Shown here piece by piece: positions 10,436 to 19,805 of a DNA stretch of 32,196 bases. Positions within the stretch are counted from its first letter, which is position 1. Each line of letters starts with the position of its first letter. Source of the stretch: Desulfuromusa sp. (GTDB lineage Bacteria; Desulfobacterota; Desulfuromonadia; Desulfuromonadales; Geopsychrobacteraceae); the NCBI GenBank assembly GCA_029933365.1, contig JAOZOH010000025.1:1-32196 (forward strand). Direction: 5' to 3'. The notes below the pieces were generated by a model. It was not told where the DNA came from, did no database searches, and saw only the letters and a program-made list of their open reading frames with translations. The position numbers and the translations under genes are program-made.

Positions 10436-11822
10436 TCTGGAGCGGATTGCCAGAATTGTTGACGGTGATTTTTCCGGCAGGAAAGTTAATTGCCAGCTGA
10501 GTGGTATTTCTACTGACAGCCGCAATCTGAATCCCGGATCACTGTTTGTTCCCCTGCGTGGCGAACGCTTTGACGGTCATGACTATCTCAGCCAAGCAGT
10601 GAAAAATGGCGCGGCTGCTTGTTTGAGTGAGGAGGTCACTGCCGGCTTAAGTGTCCCGGTGGTGCGGGTTACAGATACGCTACGGGCACTTGGAGATATC
10701 GCTGCCGCCTACCGTTTACAGCTCAATGGGCCGTTAGTGGCTATCACCGGGTCTGCTGGAAAAACTACGACCAAGGAAATGTTGGCCAAAATTCTTGAGC
10801 AGGTGGCGCCCGGGCTGAAAACAGCTGGAAACTTTAATAATCTGATTGGACTGCCATTAACGCTGTTTCGCTTGAAAAAAGAACATCAATGGGCAGTTCT
10901 GGAGATGGGTACTAGCGCTATCGGTGAAATAGAGCGCTTGACGGAAATTGCTCAACCAACAATTGGCGTTATCACAAATATAGGTGCAGCACACTTGGAA
11001 ACTTTACAGGGGTTGGATGGGGTCTCCAGAGCAAAAGGTGAGCTTTATGCCGGACTGCAGGGGGGAACCGCCATTCTCAATCTTGATGATCCCCGGGTGT
11101 CACAATTGCCGGTTGCCAATGGGGTGAAAAAACTGACTTATGGGTTGTCGGAACAGGCTCAGGTTCGTGCTGAATCGATTGAAGATAAAGAAAAAGGGGT
11201 CAGTTTTGAGCTTTTAATGGCGGAACAACGCTATCCGGTGCAGCTGAATCTTCCCGGTCGACACAACGTATCTAACGCTTTGGCTGCTGCAGCGGCAGCA
11301 ATGGAAATCCAAGTGCCGGCAGAAAAAATTGTCTCTGGTTTGAGCCAATTTGTTACGATTCAGGGGCGAATGGATCTTTTCCCCCTGCCTTGTGGTGGTT
11401 TGTTGCTTGATGATAGTTATAATTCAAATCCACTTTCTGCTTATGCGGCACTTGATGCCCTGATGTCGTTGTCGGGGCAGGGACGCCGGGTTGCGGTGTT
11501 GGGCGATATGCTTGAATTAGGGGGAGATTCTGCACAGCATCACGAAGAACTCGGTGCTAAAGCTGCGAAGGTTGCTGAATTGTTGATTGGAGTTGGCCAG
11601 TTTTCTGCTGATCTTTGTCGGGGGGCAGAAGCTGCTGGAATGAAATCCGAGCAAATGACTGAAGTCGCAGATGCTGCAGCTGCGATTGAATATCTGCAAG
11701 GACGACAACGTTCCGGAGATAAAATTTTGGTAAAAGGATCGCGCGGAGTCCATTTGGAACAAGTATCAGAAGCTTTAAAGACTACGGTTGCTCCCTCTTT
11801 AAATGGGCAGAAAGGAAACTAA
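10428..11822 (+). CDS. murF: UDP-MurNAc-tripeptide:D-Ala-D-Ala ligase MurF
   Basis: A 464-residue Mur ligase that attaches D-alanyl-D-alanine to UDP-MurNAc-tripeptide, completing the cytoplasmic precursor. The ATP loop is ITGSAGKTTTKEM (106-118). Other family blocks are NFNNLIGLPLTLF, VLEMGTSAIGEIERL and LLDDSYNSNPLS. ATG 10428 is chosen over an in-frame codon at 10407 because it gives the normal N-terminus, has GGAG about nine bases upstream, and sits in an eight-base overlap with the murE stop (ATGTTTGA), which suggests translational coupling. The stop is three bases before mraY. Confidence 0.96.
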   Translation: MFDLERIARIVDGDFSGRKVNCQLSGISTDSRNLNPGSLFVPLRGERFDGHDYLSQAVKNGAAACLSEEVTAGLSVPVVRVTDTLRALGDIAAAYRLQLNGPLVAITGSAGKTTTKEMLAKILEQVAPGLKTAGNFNNLIGLPLTLFRLKKEHQWAVLEMGTSAIGEIERLTEIAQPTIGVITNIGAAHLETLQGLDGVSRAKGELYAGLQGGTAILNLDDPRVSQLPVANGVKKLTYGLSEQAQVRAESIEDKEKGVSFELLMAEQRYPVQLNLPGRHNVSNALAAAAAAMEIQVPAEKIVSGLSQFVTIQGRMDLFPLPCGGLLLDDSYNSNPLSAYAALDALMSLSGQGRRVAVLGDMLELGGDSAQHHEELGAKAAKVAELLIGVGQFSADLCRGAEAAGMKSEQMTEVADAAAAIEYLQGRQRSGDKILVKGSRGVHLEQVSEALKTTVAPSLNGQKGN

Positions 11823-11825
11823 CGG

Positions 11826-12902
11826 GTGCTATATCACCTCTTATATCCTCTCCATACTGAATACTCTGTGCTGTATGTTTTTCGTTACATCACTTTTCGT
11901 ACTATTTATGCGACCATTACTGCCCTGTTGATCTCTTTTATCCTTGGTCCCTGGATGATTGCAACCTTGCAACGGATGCAGATCGGACAGTCAATTCGTA
12001 AGGTTGGTCCCGAATCCCATTTTGTCAAAGAGGGCACCCCAACTATGGGTGGAGCTTTGATTTTATTGGCGATTATCCTCCCGACACTGCTCTGGACTGA
12101 CCTGACAAATTTATATATCTGGGTCACATTATTGGTGACTACCGGCTATGGTGCCATTGGCTTTATTGATGATTACTTAAAAGTTGTGCGAAAAAATAGT
12201 GATGGTATATCTGCGCGGCAGAAAATGTTCTGGCAAGTTCTGATCGCCCTGGTTGCAGCTCTTTTACTATACAACCAAGGTCATTTTGACACCCATTTGA
12301 GCTTACCATTTTTCAAAAATGTTAATCCTGATTTGGGAATTTTCTATATCCCGTTTGCTGTTCTGGTCATGGTTGGAGCCAGCAATGCCGTCAATTTAAC
12401 CGATGGCCTTGACGGTTTGGCAATCGGCCCGATGATCATTGCTGCTGCCACTTTTTTGTTACTGGCTTATCTGGTTGGAAACGCAAAGCTTTCCAGTTAC
12501 CTGCAGATCACAGGTATTCAGGGAGCGGGCGAACTGGCGATCCTCTGCGGTGCAATGGTGGGTGCTGGTCTCGGATTTTTGTGGTTTAACAGTTATCCCG
12601 CCCAGGTTTTTATGGGTGATGTTGGCAGTTTATCTCTTGGTGGAGCGCTGGGAACTATTGCGGTCATCACCAAAAATGAATTTGTGTTAGTGATTGTGGG
12701 TGGAATTTTTGTGATCGAAGCTCTTTCAGTTATCGTCCAGGTGATCTCGTTCCGTTATTGGGGGAGACGAGTCTTTCGGATGGCGCCAATTCACCATCAT
12801 TTTGAATTAAAAGGGTGGGCAGAGCCCAAAATTATTGTCCGTTTTTGGATTATCAGCATTGTGCTGGCATTGATTGCTCTTTCAACATTGAAGTTGCGAT
12901 GA
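11826..12902 (+). CDS. mraY: Phospho-MurNAc-pentapeptide transferase MraY
   Basis: A 358-residue polytopic inner-membrane enzyme that transfers phospho-MurNAc-pentapeptide to undecaprenyl phosphate, giving lipid I. About ten transmembrane segments are evident. Conserved loops include [11 protein letters not shown], the Asp pair in [35 protein letters not shown] and the histidine motif [13 protein letters not shown] near the C-terminus. Length matches E. coli MraY (360). The start is GTG at 11826 with AAAGGA (11811-11816) nine bases upstream and the murF stop three bases upstream. A copy of the palindromic repeat begins one base after the stop. Confidence 0.97.
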   Translation: MLYHLLYPLHTEYSVLYVFRYITFRTIYATITALLISFILGPWMIATLQRMQIGQSIRKVGPESHFVKEGTPTMGGALILLAIILPTLLWTDLTNLYIWVTLLVTTGYGAIGFIDDYLKVVRKNSDGISARQKMFWQVLIALVAALLLYNQGHFDTHLSLPFFKNVNPDLGIFYIPFAVLVMVGASNAVNLTDGLDGLAIGPMIIAAATFLLLAYLVGNAKLSSYLQITGIQGAGELAILCGAMVGAGLGFLWFNSYPAQVFMGDVGSLSLGGALGTIAVITKNEFVLVIVGGIFVIEALSVIVQVISFRYWGRRVFRMAPIHHHFELKGWAEPKIIVRFWIISIVLALIALSTLKLR

Positions 12903-12903
12903 A

Positions 12904-13031
12904 AAATGGCGTCGTAAAAAGTCCGCCCTGCTGTGTTGCAGCGTTTTTTCAGGATTTCAACATACTGATATATGTCTTTGTCCCTGAAAAATCACTACGC
13001 CTTGCTGGACGATATTTTTGCTTAGCCATTT
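12904..13031 (+). repeat. Long imperfect palindromic repeat, copy 2 (mraY/murD spacer)
   Basis: A 128-base palindrome related to the one at 8721-8847 and in the same orientation. Outer arms are AAATGGC (12904-12910) and GCCATTT (13025-13031). Compared with copy 1, the outermost shared pair changes from G:C to A:T, and an inner pair changes from A:T to G:C (CAAG/CTTG versus CAGG/CCTG), so base pairing is kept while sequence drifts. It begins one base after the mraY stop and leaves 33 bases before murD. The element is probably transcribed as part of the operon mRNA. Confidence 0.85.
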
Positions 13032-13064
13032 AAACCATTTAACTATTTTATTCGTGAGTGGATC

Positions 13065-14426
13065 ATGAAGCTCGATTTTAAAAACAAGCGTGTTGTCGTT
13101 ATTGGTGCTGGCCTCAGTGGGCAGGCTCTGGTGCGCTTTTTGGTCGAGCGAGGGGCAACGGTGGCACTGTCTGATTTACGCAATCGGGAACAAATTGAGG
13201 GGCTTGCTGCCCTGGATGAGTTGCCTATTCGCCTAGATTTGGGTGGACATAGTTTGCAGCTTTTTGAACAAGCTGATTTCATTGCTGTAAGTCCTGGGGT
13301 TCCTCTTGATTGCGAACCACTGCGGCGGGCGTCATCCTGTGGAATCCCACTGCTTGGAGAGATTGAAATCGCTGCCCGGGAAATTACTGTGCCGATCATT
13401 GGCGTGACCGGCACCAATGGAAAATCGACTACGACCAGCTTGATCGGTGAAATCATGCAGGCCTGGGATAGAAATATATTTGTCGGTGGAAATTTAGGAA
13501 CCCCTTTGATCGAAGCGTGTTCTGCTGAGATTGATGGGGTGGTTGTTGAGCTCTCTTCGTTTCAATTGGAAACCATCGATCAATTTCATCCGGTCATTGG
13601 GTTACTCCTCAATTTAAGCTCAGATCATCTGGATCGCTATGCTGATTTGCAAAGCTATTATCAGGCCAAATTGAGGTTGTTTCGTAATATGAAGGTAGCT
13701 GATTTTGCTGTTTTGAATGCAGATGATTCTGAAGTCTGCCGTCTGACAGCCGACCTCGAAGCAACCAAAGTTTGGTTTTCTGCCCGGGGTCGGCTGGTTG
13801 ATGGGATGGTTCGGTTGGGGGATAAGCTGGTCTGGAATTGGGCTGGAGCCGATATCCAACTACCGCTGTCAGAGTTGCAGTTATCCGGTGAGCATAATAT
13901 AGAAAACGCTATGGCGGCGATGATTCCGGCGTTGCTGCAGGGATGCCCGGCGGAACTTGCATGGAATGCGGTCTGTGCCTTTCCTGGGCTCGAACATCGG
14001 ATGCAATTGGTGCGGCAACTGAACGGGGTGAACTGGTATAACGATTCAAAGGGAACCAACGTCGGCAGTGTGATGAAAAGCCTCGCTGGTTTATCCTCCG
14101 GGGTGACCCTGATCGCTGGTGGAAAAGATAAAGGGAGCGATTATACCCTCCTTCGCCCCTTGCTGGAGCAGAAGGTTGACCATCTGATCCTGATTGGTGA
14201 AGCTGCACAGAAAATGGCTGCAGAATTATCAGGAAGTTGTGAGATTCGCTTGGCTGTGGGATTGAAATCTGCCGTTCAGCAGGCTTATGAGATCACTGCC
14301 TCTGGTGGGACAGTGTTGCTGTCTCCAGCCTGTTCCAGTTTTGATATGTTCACCAATTATCAGGCACGAGGAAATGAGTTTGAGCATTTGGTACAACAGC
14401 TTCCGGAAGAGAGGGTCATATCATGA
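13065..14426 (+). CDS. murD: UDP-MurNAc-L-alanine:D-glutamate ligase MurD
   Basis: A 453-residue cytoplasmic Mur ligase that adds D-glutamate to UDP-MurNAc-L-Ala. The N-terminal Rossmann fold VVVIGAGLSGQA binds the uridine part. The ATP loop is GVTGTNGKSTTT (113-124). Also visible are NLSSDHLDRY, GLEHRMQLV, the WYNDSKGTN block and the C-terminal LLSPACSSFDMF. The ATG follows GTGAGTGG, which acts as ribosome site, downstream of palindromic repeat copy 2. The stop overlaps the ftsW start by four bases (ATGA). Confidence 0.96.
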   Translation: MKLDFKNKRVVVIGAGLSGQALVRFLVERGATVALSDLRNREQIEGLAALDELPIRLDLGGHSLQLFEQADFIAVSPGVPLDCEPLRRASSCGIPLLGEIEIAAREITVPIIGVTGTNGKSTTTSLIGEIMQAWDRNIFVGGNLGTPLIEACSAEIDGVVVELSSFQLETIDQFHPVIGLLLNLSSDHLDRYADLQSYYQAKLRLFRNMKVADFAVLNADDSEVCRLTADLEATKVWFSARGRLVDGMVRLGDKLVWNWAGADIQLPLSELQLSGEHNIENAMAAMIPALLQGCPAELAWNAVCAFPGLEHRMQLVRQLNGVNWYNDSKGTNVGSVMKSLAGLSSGVTLIAGGKDKGSDYTLLRPLLEQKVDHLILIGEAAQKMAAELSGSCEIRLAVGLKSAVQQAYEITASGGTVLLSPACSSFDMFTNYQARGNEFEHLVQQLPEERVIS

Positions 14427-15526
14427 CACTCCGGCGTGATGTAGATACCAGCCTGCTGTTATTGACGGTTTCCCTGACCTGTATTGGAGTGGTGATGGTT
14501 TATTCGTCATCGGCCATTATGGCTGCAGAGCGTTTTCAAGATGGTTTCTATTTCTTGAAAAGGCAACTGCTCTATGCTCTGGTTGGATTTGCGCTGATGG
14601 CATTTGCGACCTATTTTAATTATAAAAACTGGCGGAAAATTGCGGTGATTGCTCTGCTCGGCAGTATTGCTTTGTTGGCATTACTATTTGTGCCCGGCTT
14701 CGGTGTTCGGGTTGGTGGAGCAATGCGCTGGCTTCGCTTACCTGGTCTGACGGTTCAGCCGGCAGAGCTGGTTAAGTTGACCCTGGTTCTCTATCTGGCC
14801 CACTCGCTGACCCGTAAAAAAGAGAAAGTCCGCTCGCTGCTGAAAGGATATCTCCCCTATATGATCGTACTGGGGTTGTTGCTTGGGATGTTACTAAAAC
14901 AACCCGATTTGGGCAGTGCCATGATTATTGCTGGGGTTGCTCTGTCGATGTTGATTGTTGCCGGGGTACGCTGGCGCTACATCCTCCCCACAATTTTAAT
15001 GACATTGCCAGTCGTTTATTTTCTGATTATGCAGGTCGATTATCGACGCCGTCGGATTATGGCTTTTCTTGATCCCTGGGACGATCCTTTTGATACGGGA
15101 TTCCAGATTATTCAAAGTTTGGTTGCTTTTGGTAAGGGTGGAGTATTGGGCCAAGGTTTGGGAATTGGTGAACAGAAGTTATTCTATCTGCCGGAAGCTC
15201 ATACCGATTTTATTTTTTCGGTGATTGGTGAAGAACTTGGTTTGGTTGGAACCCTTATTGTTGCAGCGCTGTTTCTGATGTTGGTTCTTTGTGGTATTCG
15301 CATTGCGCTGCACTGTAAGGAACCATTTGGCCGCAATTTAGCTTTTGGTTTAAGTCTATTGCTGGGGCTGGAAGCATTTGTAAACCTGGCCGTTTGTATG
15401 GGTTTGTTACCCACAAAAGGGTTGGCACTCCCATTTGTTTCTTATGGAGGAACCAGTCTGGTGGTCAGTTTGATCGCTGTCGGGATTTTATTGAACATCT
15501 CAAACTCTCTGGAGTCGGCAAAGTGA
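14423..15526 (+). CDS. ftsW: Septal peptidoglycan polymerase FtsW (SEDS family)
   Basis: A 367-residue polytopic membrane protein of the SEDS (FtsW/RodA/SpoVE) family, a lipid II glycosyltransferase working with FtsI at the septum. About ten hydrophobic segments are present. Family blocks are GVVMVYSSSA in the first membrane segment, LRLPGLTVQPAELVKL, KQPDLGSAMI, the periplasmic LPEAHTDFIFSVIGEELG and LPFVSYGGTSL near the C-terminus. The ATG shares an ATGA with the murD stop and is preceded by a GGAAGAGAGGG stretch. The 3' end overlaps the GTG start of murG. Confidence 0.96.
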   Translation: MTLRRDVDTSLLLLTVSLTCIGVVMVYSSSAIMAAERFQDGFYFLKRQLLYALVGFALMAFATYFNYKNWRKIAVIALLGSIALLALLFVPGFGVRVGGAMRWLRLPGLTVQPAELVKLTLVLYLAHSLTRKKEKVRSLLKGYLPYMIVLGLLLGMLLKQPDLGSAMIIAGVALSMLIVAGVRWRYILPTILMTLPVVYFLIMQVDYRRRRIMAFLDPWDDPFDTGFQIIQSLVAFGKGGVLGQGLGIGEQKLFYLPEAHTDFIFSVIGEELGLVGTLIVAALFLMLVLCGIRIALHCKEPFGRNLAFGLSLLLGLEAFVNLAVCMGLLPTKGLALPFVSYGGTSLVVSLIAVGILLNISNSLESAK

Positions 15527-16614
15527 GGCTGATGCTGGCCGGTGGTGGAACCGGAGGACATCTTTTTCCCGCAGTAGCGCTGGCTCAGCTGTTGCTCAAG
15601 CAGGATGAGAATTCAGCGGTACAATTTGTTGGTACCAAGCGAGGCTTGGAGCAGCGCTTACTGCCTAAGCTAGGTTTACCGTTGGCGACAGTGGATATGG
15701 TTGGTGTGGTTGGTCGAGGCTGGCGCGGTAAGTTGGAATTGGTTCCAAAATTAGTAAAGAGTCTTATTCAGGCAAAAATAATAATCCGTATTTTTAAGCC
15801 TGATTTGGTCATTGGGGTGGGTGGTTATGCTTCGGTACCGGTGTTGTTAATGGCAAAAATGTTAGGTGTCCCTTATCTGATCCATGAACAGAATGCAATT
15901 CCAGGCTTAAGTAACCGACTGTTAGGCCGGTGGGCAAAACTAATCTGTCTCTCTTTTTCTGGAAGTAATGATGGGTTTAAGCGGAACAAAACCTTGGTCA
16001 CTGGAAATCCTTTGCGACAAGGCATGGAAACAGTTGCAGTGGATCTCCCCCAGCGCGGAAAAATATTGATATTTGGTGGTAGCCAGGGAGCTAAAGCAAT
16101 AAATCAGGCGGTGCTTGAAATGCTACCCTTTTTATATGGATGGAAAGAGCTGCCAGAAATTCTCCATCAAGCAGGTGAAGAGGATTTTTTACAAGTGCAG
16201 CAGGGCTATCGTAATGCAGGGTTTGATGCTGCACAGGTTGTCCCTTTTATTGATGATATGGCCACAGCTTATCGTGAGGCAAGTTTGGTCATTTGCCGCG
16301 CCGGGGCGACAACTCTGGCAGAGCTGGCCGCTTGTGGTCGAGCTGCAATACTAATTCCATTTCCCCATGCAGCAGGAGACCATCAAACAGCCAATGCAAA
16401 GGCGTTGGAAAATGTTGGTGCAGCAATATGCTTAGCGCAAAGTGATTTAATACCCAAATCTCTGGCCGTATTGGTGAAGAACTTAATGACTGATCGGCAA
16501 ACATTGCAACGTATGGCTGAACAAGGGCGACAGTTAAGTTTTCCGGGTGCTGCGGAACGGATTTTGAATGAATGCCGCCGTTTGCTCGGGATGCCATTGG
16601 TGGAGGGAAGATAG
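15523..16614 (+). CDS. murG: UDP-GlcNAc:lipid I N-acetylglucosaminyltransferase MurG
   Basis: A 363-residue peripheral membrane GT28 glycosyltransferase that converts lipid I to lipid II. The N-terminal glycine loop LAGGGTGGHLFPA (5-17), the IGVGGYASVPVLLMA segment, HEQNAIPG, GGSQGAKAIN and the donor-binding CRAGATTLAELAACG are all present. GTG 15523 is preferred: GGAG at 15511-15514 is eight bases upstream, and the codon overlaps the ftsW stop as GTGA. The next in-frame ATG (15532) has poorer spacing. An in-frame extension back to 15394 lies inside ftsW and is rejected. The murC ATG follows the stop directly. Confidence 0.96.
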   Translation: MRLMLAGGGTGGHLFPAVALAQLLLKQDENSAVQFVGTKRGLEQRLLPKLGLPLATVDMVGVVGRGWRGKLELVPKLVKSLIQAKIIIRIFKPDLVIGVGGYASVPVLLMAKMLGVPYLIHEQNAIPGLSNRLLGRWAKLICLSFSGSNDGFKRNKTLVTGNPLRQGMETVAVDLPQRGKILIFGGSQGAKAINQAVLEMLPFLYGWKELPEILHQAGEEDFLQVQQGYRNAGFDAAQVVPFIDDMATAYREASLVICRAGATTLAELAACGRAAILIPFPHAAGDHQTANAKALENVGAAICLAQSDLIPKSLAVLVKNLMTDRQTLQRMAEQGRQLSFPGAAERILNECRRLLGMPLVEGR

Positions 16615-17994
16615 ATGTACGGACGGATCAAGAAAATCCATTTTGTTGGTATTGGTGGGATCGGCATGAGCGGGATTGCCGAGCTGTTATTAAATCTTGG
16701 TTACCGGGTCTCTGGCTCAGATCTGCGTGACTCGGATACCACCCGTAGATTGAGTGAACTGGGTGGGGAAATTATCATCGGCCACAGTGCTGAAAATCTT
16801 ACAGAGGTGGATGTGGTAGTGACCTCTACGGCTGTTAAAGGGGATAATCCTGAGGTTGTTGAGGCATTACGCCAACATATTGCTGTGATTCCCCGGGCGG
16901 AGATGCTGGCAGAACTGATGCGGATGAAATATGGTATTGCTATTGCCGGGACCCATGGCAAAACGACAACCACCAGTATGATGTCGGTGGTATTGCATCA
17001 TGCGGGGATCGACCCCACCGCCGTGATTGGTGGAAAGATCGATGCATTTGGTTCGAATGCCAAGTTGGGGCGAGGGAAGTTTTTGGTGGCCGAAGCTGAT
17101 GAATCGGATGGCTCTTTTATGCATCTGGCGCCAACTATTGCTGTTGTGACAAATATCGACGCAGACCACCTTGATTTTTATTCTGGCATTGAGGAAATAA
17201 AGCAGATTTTTATTGATTTCATCAATAAAGTCCCATTCTATGGCCGGGCCGTTCTTTGTCTCGAGGATCCGAATATTCAGGATATTCTTCCCCAAGTTAA
17301 AAAACGCTTTATTACCTACGGTTTTACCAGTCAGGCCGATTTTCATGCTGAGGATATTCAGCTCCGGCAGGGCCGAACCAGCTTTAGCGCTTTTCACAAG
17401 GGAGAGGAGCTGGGAAGGATTTCTTTTCGGATGCCGGGACGACACAATGTATTGAATGCTCTGTCGGTGATTGCTGTCGCTCATGAGCTAGAGGTCCCCT
17501 TCCAGACAGTTATCGGTGGCTTTCGTAATTTTGGTGGTTTACAGCGCCGTTTTGAGTTGCGGGATGAAATCGACAATATCATGATTATTGATGATTATGG
17601 CCATCATCCGGCGGAGATTAAGGCGACTCTTGAAGCGGCTAAAAGTGGTTGGAACAAGCGGGTTGTCGCAGTTTTTCAGCCACATCGCTACACTCGAACG
17701 GCGGCGTTATTTGAGGATTTTTTGACCGCGTTTTATCAGGCGGATCAATTGATTGTTACGGACGTCTATGCAGCGGGAGAAGAACCCATAGTGGGGGCAA
17801 CAGGCGATGCATTGGCCCAGGGAATTGTTGAACATGGTCACAAAGCCGTGACTTATCGAGCCACCTTGGAAGAGGTGACTGATTATGTCGCTGAAATCGT
17901 TGAGCCTGGCGATATGGTGATCACAATGGGAGCTGGAAACATCAATCAGGTTTGTCGTTTGCTGGCAGATAAACTGCGGAAGAAAGCTATTTAG
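16615..17994 (+). CDS. murC: UDP-N-acetylmuramate:L-alanine ligase MurC
   Basis: A 459-residue cytoplasmic Mur ligase catalysing the first amino-acid addition to UDP-MurNAc. The uridine-binding loop is [17 protein letters not shown] (9-25), and the ATP loop is [11 protein letters not shown] (112-122). [19 protein letters not shown] and [12 protein letters not shown] are further family blocks. Length is that of a stand-alone MurC, with no fused MurB. The ATG directly follows the murG stop, with GGAGGGAAG as a good ribosome site. The next gene is ddl; murB, which usually lies between them in relatives, is not here. Confidence 0.97.
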   Translation: MYGRIKKIHFVGIGGIGMSGIAELLLNLGYRVSGSDLRDSDTTRRLSELGGEIIIGHSAENLTEVDVVVTSTAVKGDNPEVVEALRQHIAVIPRAEMLAELMRMKYGIAIAGTHGKTTTTSMMSVVLHHAGIDPTAVIGGKIDAFGSNAKLGRGKFLVAEADESDGSFMHLAPTIAVVTNIDADHLDFYSGIEEIKQIFIDFINKVPFYGRAVLCLEDPNIQDILPQVKKRFITYGFTSQADFHAEDIQLRQGRTSFSAFHKGEELGRISFRMPGRHNVLNALSVIAVAHELEVPFQTVIGGFRNFGGLQRRFELRDEIDNIMIIDDYGHHPAEIKATLEAAKSGWNKRVVAVFQPHRYTRTAALFEDFLTAFYQADQLIVTDVYAAGEEPIVGATGDALAQGIVEHGHKAVTYRATLEEVTDYVAEIVEPGDMVITMGAGNINQVCRLLADKLRKKAI

Positions 17995-18020
17995 GGATGA
18001 ATTGTTTTTCGCGTGAAAAG

Positions 18021-18932
18021 ATGATTTCCAGAAAAATTGCTGTTTTGCTCGGGGGATTATCGGCAGAACGGGAAATCTCTATAAAAACAGGAAATGCTTC
18101 GCTACGAGCATTACAACAACTTGGTTACGATGTTGTGGCGATTGATGTGCAACAAAATCTGCCGCAGCAATTAGAGGAAGCAGGTACCGAAATTGCTTTT
18201 ATCGCTCTCCATGGCCGTTTCGGTGAGGATGGCCGCGTCCAGGGATTATTGGAAATGTTGCAGATTCCCTATACCGGCAGTGGGGTGCTGGCTTCCAGTG
18301 TAGCGATTGATAAGGTCGTGACCAAGCAGTTGTTGCGTTACCATAATTTGACGACGCCCGAATTTGATTTTATGCGTCCCGGCGACTCAGCCGCTGATTT
18401 GCTTGCGCGGTGTAACCATTTGCCTGTGGTGGTTAAACCCTCTCGGGAAGGTTCAACCATTGGTATCACCATTGCCAGGAATAATGATGACTTACGTTCT
18501 GGCGTTGCTCTGGCCGCTACTTTGGATGGTACTGTTTTGATTGAAGATTTTATTGATGGTTCTGAGCTGACGGTCTCCGTGTTAAATGGCAAGGCGTTAC
18601 CGGTTATTAAAATCGTCCCGAAAAGTGGTTTTTATGATTACCAGGCAAAATATAATCCTGGCGCTACTGAATATGTACTTCCGGCTCCAATCGATGCTGA
18701 CAGTTACCAGCTGGTGCAGCAAGCGGCGGTTAAGGCTTGTCGGGTACTTGGTTGTCGCGGGGCAGCACGGGTTGATTTTATGTTCAGCAAGCAGAAGTTT
18801 TATTGCATTGAGGTGAACACAATTCCGGGGATGACCGAAACCAGCCTGCTACCGAAAGCGGCCCAAACTGCAGGAATCAATTTTCCACAGTTGGTTGAAC
18901 AGATATTACTTGATGCTGATCTGGATAAGTAA
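18021..18932 (+). CDS. ddl: D-alanine:D-alanine ligase Ddl
   Basis: A 303-residue ATP-grasp enzyme that makes the D-Ala-D-Ala used by MurF. The N-terminus IAVLLGGLSAEREISIKTG, then LHGRFGEDGRVQGLLE, PYTGSGVLASSVAIDK, VVKPSREGSTIGIT and the metal-binding EVNTIPGMTETSLLPK are characteristic. The ATG at 18021 gives the usual family N-terminus. An alternative ATG at 17997, two bases after murC, would add eight residues. Neither has a strong ribosome site, so the start is uncertain by 24 bases. The ftsQ start follows nine bases after the stop. Confidence 0.94.
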   Translation: MISRKIAVLLGGLSAEREISIKTGNASLRALQQLGYDVVAIDVQQNLPQQLEEAGTEIAFIALHGRFGEDGRVQGLLEMLQIPYTGSGVLASSVAIDKVVTKQLLRYHNLTTPEFDFMRPGDSAADLLARCNHLPVVVKPSREGSTIGITIARNNDDLRSGVALAATLDGTVLIEDFIDGSELTVSVLNGKALPVIKIVPKSGFYDYQAKYNPGATEYVLPAPIDADSYQLVQQAAVKACRVLGCRGAARVDFMFSKQKFYCIEVNTIPGMTETSLLPKAAQTAGINFPQLVEQILLDADLDK

Positions 18933-18941
18933 GAGAAGAGC

Positions 18942-19790
18942 ATGCGTGATCTGAAAAAAAATCAGAAAACAACTAAAAAGGTTCGCCAGAATCGGCTTAA
19001 GCAAAAGAAAAAGCCGTTAAACTGGCGAAAGTTATTGCATCGAACCTTGCGTATTGGAGTTGCAACTTTTAGTGCTGTCTTGATTGTGGTTGGAGGTTTT
19101 TTTGTTACCCAACTGTTGCTGGCTTCTGATTTGTTTCGGGTTGAACAGGTTACAGTGCAGGGAAATAGTCGGCTCAAGGAAAATCAGGTGGTAGCTCTTT
19201 CAGATATCCAGATTGGAATCAATACATTCAACCTGGACCTTGGTTTGATCGGCCGAAAAATTGAAGAGAATCCTTGGGTAGAAAGTGCGCATGTGCGGAG
19301 GATATTTCCCCGTCAGTTACTGATCAACATAGAAGAACGGCAGCCTGTAGCTATTATCAATCTCGGTTACCTTTATTATCTGGATAGTCGGGGTGAAATT
19401 TTCAAGGTTCTCGGAGCTGCAGACAACCTTGATTATCCAATTGTTACCGGTTTTGATTATACGAAAGCGCAGGAACACAACCCTGAATATGCACATCAAT
19501 TGCGGCAGATTGTCGGATTACTGACCGATTTAAGTCAACGCAAATTGTTCAGCCTTGACCAAGTGTCCGAAATCCATTTTGCAACGCGGGGTGGTTTGTC
19601 TCTGTTCACTCTGGAAGGTGGTGTGAAGGTGAAATTAGGCTACGCCGATTTCAGCCGGAAGCTGGATCGGTTGGAACGAATCTATACCCAGCTGCAACCA
19701 AAATTGCAGATGCTCGATTATATTGACCTGAATGTTGAAGAAAAAGTAATTGTGCGAATTGAACAGCTTAAACAACTGGCCAAAGGCTGA
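18942..19790 (+). CDS. ftsQ: Cell division protein FtsQ
   Basis: A 282-residue bitopic divisome protein that recruits FtsL/FtsB. A very basic cytoplasmic tail (residues 1-36, rich in Lys and Arg) precedes a single membrane segment (about 37-60). A periplasmic POTRA domain follows from LFRVEQVTVQGNSRL to the end of VRRIFPRQLLINIEERQPVA. The C-terminal FtsQ/DivIB domain fills the rest. The ATG is nine bases after the ddl stop with AAGAGAAGAG upstream. It is placed between ddl and ftsA as in most dcw clusters. Confidence 0.93.
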   Translation: MRDLKKNQKTTKKVRQNRLKQKKKPLNWRKLLHRTLRIGVATFSAVLIVVGGFFVTQLLLASDLFRVEQVTVQGNSRLKENQVVALSDIQIGINTFNLDLGLIGRKIEENPWVESAHVRRIFPRQLLINIEERQPVAIINLGYLYYLDSRGEIFKVLGAADNLDYPIVTGFDYTKAQEHNPEYAHQLRQIVGLLTDLSQRKLFSLDQVSEIHFATRGGLSLFTLEGGVKVKLGYADFSRKLDRLERIYTQLQPKLQMLDYIDLNVEEKVIVRIEQLKQLAKG

Positions 19791-19805
19791 TACCAAGGGG
19801 GTGTC

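Noticed and set aside
8721..13031. The dcw palindromes as ordinary Rho-independent terminators
   Set aside because: No T-tract follows either stem in the direction of transcription, and essential genes of the same operon lie directly downstream.
16867..17484. 205-codon open frame on the minus strand
   Set aside because: It lies wholly within murC, whose motifs are complete on the plus strand; the antisense translation has no recognisable domain, and a codon-use shadow explains it.
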